Source: an uncultured Thermoleophilia bacterium
Lineage (GTDB): Bacteria; Actinomycetota; Thermoleophilia; UBA2241
DNA: 10,100 bases
Assembly (NCBI GenBank): GCA_903921965.1
Contig: CAIXSE010000353.1
Location: forward strand, 1 to 10,100
Reading direction: 5' to 3'
Position 1 is the first letter of the stretch. Each line of letters starts with the position of its first letter. A model generated the notes under the pieces. It was not told the DNA's origin. It was given only the letters and a program-made list of their open reading frames with translations, and ran no database searches. Below, in pieces: positions 4,685 to 10,100 of the stretch. Position numbers and translations under genes: made by a program.

Positions 4685-5299
4685 ATGAAGAGAGCACTGA
4701 CGATCCTCACCGGCGGACTGGTCCTCGCTGCCGCGGTCCTCGCGGCGGCCGCCGTCGTGCAGCTGGGCGCGGGTCCGGCCGCCGCGGCCGGCCCGTCCGG
4801 CGGCAACGGCCCCGGCCCGTCCCAGACAGGCACCTGCGTGGCCTCCGACCCCTCCGTGCCGCTCAGCGCCACCGACGCGGCCGGCCTCCAGTTCATGAGC
4901 CAGGAGGAGAAGCTGGCGCACGACGTCTACGTCGCCTTCTCCAGGCAGTACAGCGTGCGGGCCTTCGCCAACATCGCCCGCTCCGAGAGCCGCCACATGG
5001 CCGCGGTCGAGCGGCTCATGGGCATCTACTCGGTGCCCGACCCGGTCGCCGGTGCGTCCGAGGGGAGCTTCAGCGACCCCGTCTTGGCGCAGCTGTACGC
5101 GTCGCTCACCGCCCAGGGAGCCCAGTCGCTGAGCGGGGCGCTGCAGGCCGGTGTGACCATCGAGCAGCGCGACATCGACGACCTCGAGGCGCGCATCGCC
5201 GCGACCGACCGCGCCGACCTCAAGGCCGTGTACGGCAACCTCCTGCGCGCCAGCAACAACCACCTGCGCGCCTTCCAGCGGCTGCTCGGCACCCTCTGA
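4685..5299 (+). CDS. Secreted DUF2202 ferritin-like protein
   Basis: This 204-residue protein has a signal peptide (KRALTILTGG then a hydrophobic run to about 27, Ala-rich cleavage region to 36), a Gly/Pro linker, and a DUF2202 domain from about 62 to 204. The domain is predicted to be a four-helix ferritin-like bundle. Visible likely iron ligands are the glutamates in SQEEKLAHDVY (72-82), SESRHMAAVE (100-109), and TIEQRDIDDLE (158-168), plus the last helix with NNHLRAFQRL (191-200). This ExxH-type pattern implies a di-iron or similar metal centre outside the cytoplasmic membrane. The biochemical role of DUF2202 is not established; iron storage, peroxide reduction or metal handling are possibilities. 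AAGGAG sits about seven bases before the ATG. It has its own ECF-type promoter and a strong terminator, so it is transcribed alone. Confidence 0.85.
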   Translation: MKRALTILTGGLVLAAAVLAAAAVVQLGAGPAAAAGPSGGNGPGPSQTGTCVASDPSVPLSATDAAGLQFMSQEEKLAHDVYVAFSRQYSVRAFANIARSESRHMAAVERLMGIYSVPDPVAGASEGSFSDPVLAQLYASLTAQGAQSLSGALQAGVTIEQRDIDDLEARIAATDRADLKAVYGNLLRASNNHLRAFQRLLGTL

Positions 5300-5365
5300 G
5301 CCGCAGCCCGGGCGGCCACTGACCCCACCCGGGCCACACTCCGGGCCTTCCTCCGGCCGCCCGCA

Positions 5366-5407
5366 GGGCCGGCGCCGGCAGCCGCCTTCGGCTCCCGGCG
5401 CCGGCCC
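5366..5407 (+). terminator. Strong terminator after the DUF2202 gene
   Basis: GGGCCGGCGCCGG (5366-5378) pairs perfectly with CCGGCGCCGGCCC (5395-5407). Inside, AGCCG/CGGCT closes a CCTT loop after a single mismatch. TTCACAAGTT follows. It lies 66 bases after the stop codon. Confidence 0.8.
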
Positions 5408-5417
5408 TTCACAAGTT

Positions 5418-5461
5418 CCGCACAATCCGTTCAAGAGCGCCGCACAACCGCCCTCTAGACT
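5418..5461 (+). promoter_or_regulatory. Candidate promoter region of the polyferredoxin gene with CCGNNCAA repeats
   Basis: CCGCACAA occurs at 5418-5425 and again at 5440-5447, a 22-base interval (about two helix turns), with a related CCGTTCAA at 5427-5434. A TAGACT (5456-5461) resembles a -10 element about 60 bases before the start codon. No clear -35 is seen, which would fit an activator-dependent promoter, but this is speculative. The TGTAAC motif of the two flanking genes is absent. Confidence 0.35.
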
Positions 5462-5519
5462 CGGAGACAGACGGCTGAGGGCGGCGCACGGGCGCGCCCT
5501 GGACACGGAGGGGCGGCGC

Positions 5520-6689
5520 ATGGCACCGGAGAGGACGGACGAGGGGGGCAGGAAGCGGGCCCGCCGGCTGCGGTGGACGATTCTCGGGATCGTGCTGGCG
5601 GGCATGACCGTACTCGTCACGGCGCACCAGACGGGCCGCGGCTCTGGACGCTGGACCGGGGTCGACTTCCTCTGCCCGTTCGGCGGGCTCGAGACCCTCT
5701 ACTCACTGCTCACCGGCGACGGCTTCCTCAAGCACACCGCGGCGAGCTCGGTCATCCTGCTCGCCGGCATGCTCCTCATGGCGCTGATCTGGCGCCGCTC
5801 GTTCTGCGGGAACCTGTGCCCGCTCGGCACGCTGCAGGGGATCTTCGGCGCCGCCGGCCGCAGGCTCCTGCGGCGGCGCCTCGTCGTCCCGCGCGGCGTC
5901 GACCGCGTGGCCCGCTACCTGAAATACGCGGTGCTCGCCTGGTTCGCGCTGTGGACGTGGCAGGCGGCCGAGCTCGTCCTGCGTTCGTACGACCCCTGGG
6001 TCGCCTGGGCGCACCTCACCTCGGGGGACCTCCTCGGCACGTACCTGATCGGCCTCATCGTGCTCGTCGTCTCGCTCGCCGGCTCGCTCGCCTACGACAG
6101 GTTCTTCTGCAAGTACCTGTGCCCCGCCGGGGCGCTGCTCGCCCTGCTCTCGCGCTTCAGCGTGCTCGGCATCCGCAGGGACCCCGGCGCCTGCATCGAC
6201 TGCGGCCGCTGCGACAAGGCCTGCATGATGAACATCGATGTCGCGACCGCCGACGTCGTCACCAGCGCCGAGTGCATCTCGTGCAACGAGTGCGTCAACG
6301 CGTGCCCCGTCAAGGGCGCCCTCCAGGTGGAGACCCCGGGCGGCCGCAGGGCGACCGCGCTCGCGGCGACCGGCGTGATCGTCGCCGTCATGATCGCGGT
6401 GGTCGGCGTGACGACACTCGCCGGGAGCTTCGACTGGCGTCAGCCGGGGCTCGCCGAGGCCATGGCGCAGACCGGCGCCGCGCCCGGTGGGACGTTCGAC
6501 CCGATGCTGATCAAGGGCTACATGTCGCTACAGGAGATCGGCGAAGCGACCGGCGTGCCGGGCGACGAACTCAGCGCCGTCTTCGGCGTCCCGGCGGAAG
6601 AGCTCGGAGCGCCGATGCGCGAGATCAAGGACAAGTACGGCTTCACGCCGGAGGACGTCCGGGCCTGGCTGGCGGAGCGGCTGCAGTGA
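5520..6689 (+). CDS. Membrane polyferredoxin, NapH/CcoG-like 4Fe-4S protein
   Basis: The 389-residue protein has an N-terminal membrane helix (about 19-36), a FLCPFGGLETLYS motif (50-62), a helix (77-91), FCGNLCPLGTLQG (95-107), further helices (135-155, 172-191), FFCKYLCPAGALLALL (196-210), and then two 4Fe-4S ferredoxin motifs: CIDCGRCDKAC (225-235) and CISCNECVNACP (252-263). A last helix (about 281-301) leads to a soluble tail with MSLQEIGEATGVP, VFGVPAEELGAPMREIKDKYGF and EDVRAWL. Proteins of this group carry electrons across or along the membrane to extracytoplasmic reductases or help metal-cofactor maturation. The tail resembles helical repeats found after such domains in other anaerobes. 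GGAGGGG six bases before the ATG makes the start secure. Its neighbours are two secreted proteins and a sigma factor, suggesting it supplies reducing power to them; that link is inference. Confidence 0.85.
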   Translation: MAPERTDEGGRKRARRLRWTILGIVLAGMTVLVTAHQTGRGSGRWTGVDFLCPFGGLETLYSLLTGDGFLKHTAASSVILLAGMLLMALIWRRSFCGNLCPLGTLQGIFGAAGRRLLRRRLVVPRGVDRVARYLKYAVLAWFALWTWQAAELVLRSYDPWVAWAHLTSGDLLGTYLIGLIVLVVSLAGSLAYDRFFCKYLCPAGALLALLSRFSVLGIRRDPGACIDCGRCDKACMMNIDVATADVVTSAECISCNECVNACPVKGALQVETPGGRRATALAATGVIVAVMIAVVGVTTLAGSFDWRQPGLAEAMAQTGAAPGGTFDPMLIKGYMSLQEIGEATGVPGDELSAVFGVPAEELGAPMREIKDKYGFTPEDVRAWLAERLQ

Positions 6690-6726
6690 GCCGCGCGGCC
6701 GCGACGGGAGCGAACGGAGCGAGGGT

Positions 6727-6743
6727 CCCGGGAAGTCCCCGGG
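6727..6743 (+). terminator. Weak hairpin after the polyferredoxin gene
   Basis: CCCGGG at 6727-6732 and again at 6738-6743 can pair around a five-base loop, 38 bases after the stop and just before the next promoter. It has no T-run. It may be only a partial terminator. Confidence 0.3.
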
Positions 6744-6750
6744 GTCGTGG

Positions 6751-6781
6751 TGTAACACCTGGTGGTCCGGTGCGTAGAAGG
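6751..6781 (+). promoter_or_regulatory. ECF-type promoter of the cysteine-repeat protein gene
   Basis: TGTAAC (6751-6756), 15 bases, then GCGTAGAAGG (6772-6781), identical in both blocks and spacing to 4621-4651. The similarity continues as GGGGTG versus TGGTG after the block. The start codon is 40 bases past the downstream block. The nearest candidate sigma factor is the ECF protein encoded at 7242-8831. Confidence 0.72.
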
Positions 6782-6820
6782 GGGTGCAAGCGGGTCAACG
6801 ACACCTCAAGGAGGACCCCG

Positions 6821-7129
6821 ATGAAGTTCTTCAAGACACTGCTGGCCGCCGGAGCCGTCTCCCTCATGGTCGCGGGGGCCGCCTTCGCCGGCACCGCTAC
6901 CCTCGACCGCGACCGTCAGCAGCTCAAGGACGGTAGCTGCACCACGGTGGCGGCGAAGGGCGCGCAGAACGGCGACCGCCTGCAGGACCAGGACCGTCAG
7001 CAGCTCAAGGACGGTAGCTGCACCACGGTGGCCTACCGGAACGGCGCTCGCAGCCACTCGCAGACGGGCAGCGGGAGCGGCACGCAGGATCGCCAGCGCC
7101 TGCACGATGGGACCTGTGTGGCGGCCTGA
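6821..7129 (+). CDS. Small secreted protein with three cysteine-containing repeats
   Basis: The 102-residue protein has a clear signal peptide (MKFFKTLLAAGAVSLMVAGA, cleavage after AFA near residue 23). The mature part is built of a repeated unit: DRQQLKDGSCTTVA at 31-44, the same 14 residues at 58-71, and a degenerate DRQRLHDGTCVA at 90-101, joined by polar Gly/Ser/Asn/Gln linkers. Each unit carries a single cysteine (40, 67, 99) and charged residues, so disulfide cross-linking or metal or thiol chemistry is possible. There is no CxxCH or other known motif, and I do not recognise the family. CAAGGAGG lies about nine bases before the ATG. The first two repeats are identical for 41 bases at the DNA level. 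An ECF-type promoter precedes it and a very strong hairpin follows it. Confidence 0.78.
   Translation: MKFFKTLLAAGAVSLMVAGAAFAGTATLDRDRQQLKDGSCTTVAAKGAQNGDRLQDQDRQQLKDGSCTTVAYRNGARSHSQTGSGSGTQDRQRLHDGTCVAA
6911..7032 (+). repeat. 41-bp exact direct repeat inside the cysteine-repeat gene
   Basis: Bases 6911-6951 recur without change at 6992-7032. The 81-base offset is 27 codons, so the reading frame is kept. Such identity implies a recent duplication or repeat homogenisation, and copy number could vary between strains. Confidence 0.9.
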
Positions 7130-7143
7130 CGAGGATCGGGACT

Positions 7144-7183
7144 CGCATGCGGACGGCGGGCGTGCGCCCGTCGTCCGCATGCG
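7144..7183 (+). terminator. Long hairpin terminator, 40-base near-perfect palindrome
   Basis: CGCATGCGGACG (7144-7155) pairs with CGTCCGCATGCG (7172-7183). A G-T pair follows, then CGGGCG (7157-7162) pairs with CGCCCG (7165-7170), giving about 19 paired positions around a two-base centre. It begins 14 bases after the repeat-protein stop and ends 58 bases before the sigma-factor start. There is no T-run. Confidence 0.65.
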
Positions 7184-7241
7184 TGCAGGATACGGAGGCA
7201 GCCGGCGACACGGGCGCCTCGAAGGACGAAGGGCAGGTCAG

Positions 7242-8831
7242 GTGGATCGCAGTGCGCGGGCTGACGAAGGCAAGGACGCGGAGAGGCGAGACGTCGCCGC
7301 CTCCGGGCGCGCCCGGACGGGCGGCACGGACGGCGCGGAGTGGTTCGAGCAGCTGTGGGCGGACGCCCACGCGCGCATCTACAACCTCGCCGCCCGTATC
7401 GTCGGCGACCGCGACGCCGCCGCCGACATCACCCAGGAGGTCTTCCTCCGGGCGTTCACACACGCCGACGACGTGCGCAGGACAGACGACCCCGTCCCCT
7501 GGCTCTACCGCGTGGCCGTCAACGTCTGCTACGACCACCTCAGGCGACGGAAGGTGAGGCCGACAGCCCCACTGGAGGCGGCCGGAGAGGTCGCGTCCTT
7601 CCACGACGGTTTCGCCGCGGCCGAGACGACGCGCGCCGTCGAGACCGCGCTCGGCACGCTGACCCCGCGCTACCGCACGGCCCTGGTCCTCAAGGACCTG
7701 CACGGGCTCGACACCGGGGAGATCGCGAGCGCGATGGACGTGACGCAGCCGACGGCGCGGGTCCTGCTGCACCGCTCGCGGGCCGCCTTCAAGAAGGCGT
7801 TCCGCCAGGTCGCCCCGGCCGGCGGCGTCCCGGTGGCCGGACTCGCCGTGCTGACCGCGCTCCCCGTGCCGCCCGGGCTGCAGGTTCCGGTGCCTCTCGT
7901 CCCCGTGCCCTCGCCCCCCGGGCCGGGGACTCCGGGTCCGGACCTGTCGGGCCTCGGGGCGCCCACGACGGGAGCCTCCGCCGCGCCACTCGCGCCGGCG
8001 GCGCTCTCGCCGGCGGCGGCCGTCCCGGCGGCGGCACCTCTCCTCGCGCCCGCCGCCGGCGTACTGGCAAAGGTGGGCAGCGTCATCGGCCTCAAGGCGG
8101 CGGCCGTGGCGAGCGCGGCGGTCATCGCAGCGGGCGGGGTGGCGGTGGTCGCGACCGAGCCGTCACCTCACACGACCGCCTCGCCGGGCAACGGAGCGGC
8201 GACGGCCGGCCCCCACAGCGGGAGCGCGGCGGGCGGAAGCTTCAGCTCGCCCGGCCCTGGGCTCGGCGCCGGCGCAGGGAGCCGGGGAGGTGTCGCCTCG
8301 GGCGCGGACGGCACTGGGCCGCGCACGACCGGCGCGGGCGGCGGTCCGCAAAGCGGCGTGAGAGCAGGCGGCGGAGCCACTGCCGCCAACGGCCCAGGCG
8401 GAGCAGGCGCGGACCCGGGTCCGGCCGCACGCCCCGGCGGCGGAAGCGGGGGCGGGGATGCGGCCCCCGGCGCGAACGGTACCGGCGCATCCGGAGCCGG
8501 CGGTCAGGGCGGTGCCGGGGCCGGGAGCCAGGGTGAGCCGGCAGGCCAGGGCGGCGACGGGCAGGCGGCGGGTCCGCAGGACGGATCGGGAACGAAGGCG
8601 CCCGGCGGTACAGGCGGCGACACCGGCGGCGCGCAAGGCTCGGGTGAGCCGGCCGGCCCTGGTGCGCCTGACACGGGCGAGCCGGCCGGCGGACAACAGG
8701 ACGACCCCGGATCGACCGCCGGTCCTCAGGACGGCGGATCGGGTCCCGGCGCTCCGGACGAGCCCGCCGGCCCCGAGCAGCCGGCCGGCGACACCGGCTG
8801 GACCGGGGACTCGGAGAGCACAGGGTACTGA
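7242..8831 (+). CDS. ECF-type sigma factor fused to a transmembrane helix and a long low-complexity tail
   Basis: The GTG start, with AAGGG about eight bases upstream, gives 529 residues. Region sigma-2 spans about 34-104 (EWFEQLWADAHARIYNLAAR, DAAADITQEVFLRAFTH, PWLYRVAVNVCYDHLRRRK). Region sigma-4 spans about 131-189 (TPRYRTALVLKDLHGLDTGE, then MDVTQPTARVLLHRSRAAFKKAF with the helix-turn-helix). After it come a Pro/Ala-rich linker of about 90 residues, one hydrophobic helix (about 281-304, VIGLKAAAVASAAVIAAGGV) and about 225 residues rich in Gly, Ala, Pro, Gln and Asp with GEPAG and PGAPD repeats, ending STGY. This predicts a sigma factor anchored in the membrane with its tail outside, a self-contained sensor in place of a separate anti-sigma factor. 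No zinc-finger anti-sigma domain is visible. Earlier in-frame starts, from 7107 on, would run through the long hairpin and overlap the previous gene. Its likely targets are the two ECF-type promoters upstream. Confidence 0.82.
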   Translation: MDRSARADEGKDAERRDVAASGRARTGGTDGAEWFEQLWADAHARIYNLAARIVGDRDAAADITQEVFLRAFTHADDVRRTDDPVPWLYRVAVNVCYDHLRRRKVRPTAPLEAAGEVASFHDGFAAAETTRAVETALGTLTPRYRTALVLKDLHGLDTGEIASAMDVTQPTARVLLHRSRAAFKKAFRQVAPAGGVPVAGLAVLTALPVPPGLQVPVPLVPVPSPPGPGTPGPDLSGLGAPTTGASAAPLAPAALSPAAAVPAAAPLLAPAAGVLAKVGSVIGLKAAAVASAAVIAAGGVAVVATEPSPHTTASPGNGAATAGPHSGSAAGGSFSSPGPGLGAGAGSRGGVASGADGTGPRTTGAGGGPQSGVRAGGGATAANGPGGAGADPGPAARPGGGSGGGDAAPGANGTGASGAGGQGGAGAGSQGEPAGQGGDGQAAGPQDGSGTKAPGGTGGDTGGAQGSGEPAGPGAPDTGEPAGGQQDDPGSTAGPQDGGSGPGAPDEPAGPEQPAGDTGWTGDSESTGY

Positions 8832-8843
8832 CCCTCCCCGCAG

Positions 8844-8876
8844 GGCGCCTGCGCGCTTCGGCGCGCTTCTGGCGCC
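8844..8876 (+). terminator. UUCG-loop hairpin after the sigma-factor gene
   Basis: GCGCGC (8851-8856), TTCG, GCGCGC (8861-8866) form a very stable tetraloop hairpin followed by TTCT. Outer GGCGCC arms (8844-8849, 8871-8876) can extend it. It starts 13 bases after the stop codon. Confidence 0.72.
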
Positions 8877-8888
8877 GGACGTGACGGC

Positions 8889-8932
8889 GGCTCCGCGGCG
8901 GCAGGTGGGGGGCTGTCCGCCGCCGCGGAGCC
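8889..8932. terminator. Bidirectional terminator between sigma-factor and methyltransferase genes
   Basis: GGCTCCGCGGCGGC (8889-8902) and GCCGCCGCGGAGCC (8919-8932) are exact 14-base complements around a 16-base loop. GTGA and TCAC outside can add to the stem. It lies between two convergent genes. Confidence 0.75.
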
Positions 8933-8986
8933 GGTCACTGAGAGGCGCTCTCGCGGCGCCCCCCTCGCCGAGCCGGTACTCGAGGC

Positions 8987-9580
8987 TCAGCCGGCGGGCG
9001 CCGGCTTCCGCGCCACGAGCACCACGTGGCAGCAGAGGCCGTCGCCCTGGTCGTGGGCCTCTTCTTCTTCCAGGCCCATGTCACGGGCGATCTGCCTGAC
9101 GGCCTCCAGCCCGAGCACGTGGTCGAGCGGAGGGCCGACCTGACGGTCCTTGTCGCCCCAGTCGAGCACCACGAAGAGGCCGCCGGGGCGCAGCAGCCGG
9201 GCGGCCTCGTCGAGCGCCCCCGGCTGGTCGTACAGGTGGTGCAGCACGTCGACCATGACGACGCGGTCGGCGCAGCCGTCCTCGACCGGGACGTGGTTGT
9301 CCGCTGTCACGACGACGTCGACGTGTTCGAGCAGGTCCCGCCCGAGACGCTCGCGCAGCTTCGCGGCCAGCTCGGGCAGGGCCTCGACGGCGATCACGAG
9401 GCCGTGCGGCAGCGCCGCGGCCACGGCCTCGGTGTACACGCCGGTGCCGGCGCCGTAGTCGACGACGGTCTCGTCACCTTCGAGCCGCAGGAAGCGGACG
9501 ACGTCCGCCTGCGGCAGCGCCTTCAGCCGCTCGGGCGCCTCGAGCCTGGGGCCGTGCTCGTGATGGAACGCTTCGGCCAT
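8987..9580 (-). CDS. Class I SAM-dependent methyltransferase
   Basis: The 197-residue protein has a Rossmann-type methyltransferase core. Motif I is VVDYGAGTGVYTEAVA (39-54), the SAM-binding glycine loop. The acidic end of strand 2 is VIAVEA (62-67). TADNHVPVEDGCADRVVMVDVLHHLYD (92-118) gives motifs II-III, followed by EAARLLRPGGLFVVLDWGDKD (125-145). The N-terminus is histidine- and acid-rich (AEAFHHEHGPRLEAPERL), and there is a CC pair at 183-184. The substrate cannot be told; UbiE-like small-molecule methyltransferases are the nearest in pattern. AGGAG eight bases before the ATG supports the start. It lies 26 bp downstream of the OsmC-like gene on the same strand and is very probably co-transcribed with it. 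Confidence 0.85.
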   Translation of the reverse strand: MAEAFHHEHGPRLEAPERLKALPQADVVRFLRLEGDETVVDYGAGTGVYTEAVAAALPHGLVIAVEALPELAAKLRERLGRDLLEHVDVVVTADNHVPVEDGCADRVVMVDVLHHLYDQPGALDEAARLLRPGGLFVVLDWGDKDRQVGPPLDHVLGLEAVRQIARDMGLEEEEAHDQGDGLCCHVVLVARKPAPAG

Positions 9581-9606
9581 CTCTTCGTCTCCTCGCGTGT
9601 CCTGCG

Positions 9607-10017
9607 TCAGGACCCGGGCAGGGCTTCCACGGCCGTGACCGCGAACTCCGGCGGGTCGTGGAGGTGCTTCTTGACGCTGCAGAGTTCCATGGCGTTGACG
9701 ATGGCGCCTCTGTACTTCTCGGGGAACTCCGGCGGCAGGGTGAGTTCGATGCCGATCTTGCCGATCAGCCCTTTCTCGCGGTCGTACTCCATGGTCATGT
9801 CGATGCCGGAGCCGGTGGGGTCGATGCCGCGCTGCTGCATGAACCCGAGCGCGAAGATGCCGGCGCAGGTGCCGATGGAGGCGAGGAACAGGTCGAACGG
9901 AGCGGGCGCGGACCCGTCGCCGCCGCCGCGGGCGGGCTGGTCGGTCTCGATGGTGACGTCGCCGTAGTCCGCGTACACGCGCTTGCCGCCCGGGACGTAG
10001 ATCTTCATGTCCGCCAT
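9607..10017 (-). CDS. OsmC-family protein (thiol peroxidase-like)
   Basis: The 136-residue protein shows the OsmC/YhfA pattern: an N-terminal strand region (KIYVPGGKRVYADYGDVTIETD), the helix APAPFDLFLASIGTCAGIFALGFMQQRGID (38-66), a middle sheet (IDMTMEYDREKGLIGKIGIELTLP), and the second conserved cysteine in the helix NAMELCSVKKHLHDPPEFAV (108-127). Cys51 and Cys113 match the two active-site cysteines of OsmC-type hydroperoxidases, which detoxify organic peroxides; many homologues with this layout have no proven substrate. GGAGG eight bases before the ATG at 10017 makes it the best start; an internal ATG at 10008 is less well placed. It is the first gene of the visible pair with the methyltransferase. 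Length is normal for the family. Confidence 0.85.
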   Translation of the reverse strand: MADMKIYVPGGKRVYADYGDVTIETDQPARGGGDGSAPAPFDLFLASIGTCAGIFALGFMQQRGIDPTGSGIDMTMEYDREKGLIGKIGIELTLPPEFPEKYRGAIVNAMELCSVKKHLHDPPEFAVTAVEALPGS

Positions 10018-10044
10018 CGTCCGTGCCTCCGGCTATCGTCCTGG

Positions 10045-10068
10045 GGCCTGGCCCTCGGCGGGCCGGCC
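10045..10068 (-). other. Hairpin upstream of the OsmC-like gene
   Basis: GGCC-T-GGCCC (10045-10054) pairs with GGGCC-GGCC (10060-10068) around TCGGC, with one bulged base. It could end an upstream minus-strand gene or be part of the OsmC leader. The remaining bases to 10100 carry no gene I can support. Confidence 0.35.
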
Positions 10069-10100
10069 CGGTTTCACTGCCCAGCTGATTTCCATGTTGC

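Noticed and set aside
4610..5620. A 336-codon minus-strand open frame opposite the DUF2202 gene
   Set aside because: It covers the strong terminator and both promoters, has low-complexity Gly/Arg/Val content and overlaps a recognised gene in full.
6911..7032. CRISPR-like direct repeat
   Set aside because: Only two exact copies, in frame inside a secreted-protein gene, with coding-sequence spacing; it is a protein repeat.
7107..7241. Earlier start for the sigma factor, giving 45 extra residues
   Set aside because: It would overlap the end of the repeat-protein gene and translate through the long hairpin, and the extra residues look non-coding. GTG at 7242 has a better-placed ribosome site.
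7340..8536. A 398-codon plus-strand frame inside the sigma-factor gene
   Set aside because: Arg/Gly/Pro-rich composition with no domain, while the overlapping frame holds complete sigma-2 and sigma-4 regions. The sigma frame also stays open through the tail.
10033..10095. Tiny minus-strand frame of 20 codons at the right edge
   Set aside because: No ribosome site can be judged at the window edge, no similarity is visible, and it runs through the hairpin at 10045-10068.

Overview
This is a very GC-rich, densely coded bacterial window. About ten intact genes are read from both strands, and hairpin terminators separate most of the transcription units. GTG starts, strong Shine-Dalgarno sites, long GC-driven open frames on the non-coding strand, and the gene content (anaerobic redox proteins, a C_GCAxxG-type cytochrome, a NifX-like protein, a DUF2202 ferritin-like protein) suggest an anaerobic actinobacterium, perhaps a Coriobacteriia/Anaerosomatales-like subsurface lineage. 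That placement is inference from gene flavour; no marker gene is present.

Layout. The left edge (2-349, +) is the C-terminal end of a membrane cytochrome b-like subunit resembling QmoC/HdrE proteins, closed by a terminator. After a gene-poor stretch comes a strongly translated but truncated NifX-like fragment (649-783) and then an intact NifX/NifB-family protein (833-1213, +). A shared terminator separates it from a convergent ArsR-family repressor (1307-1639, -). Next on the minus strand is a likely two-gene unit: a Tat-exported C_GCAxxG/split-Soret-like cytochrome with two CxxCH heme sites (3503-2646) and a secreted Ig-like protein (2570-1860). Upstream of the cytochrome, three inverted repeats are packed into about 50 bp. 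A TusA-like sulfur carrier (3870-4121, +) faces a divergent MoaE-like protein (4188-4556, -).

The right half holds the most interesting block: a secreted DUF2202 ferritin-like protein (4685-5299), a membrane polyferredoxin of the NapH/CcoG type (5520-6689), a small secreted protein made of cysteine-containing repeats (6821-7129), and an ECF-type sigma factor fused to a proline-rich linker, one transmembrane helix and a roughly 220-residue Gly/Ala/Pro-rich tail (7242-8831). The ferritin-like and repeat-protein genes have nearly the same promoter (TGTAAC, 15 bp, GCGTAGAAGG), which looks like an ECF promoter. I infer a compact regulon in which a membrane-tethered sigma factor controls secreted redox- or metal-handling proteins. 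Two convergent hairpins end this block. Beyond them a minus-strand pair encodes an OsmC-family protein (10017-9607) and a SAM-dependent methyltransferase (9580-8987).
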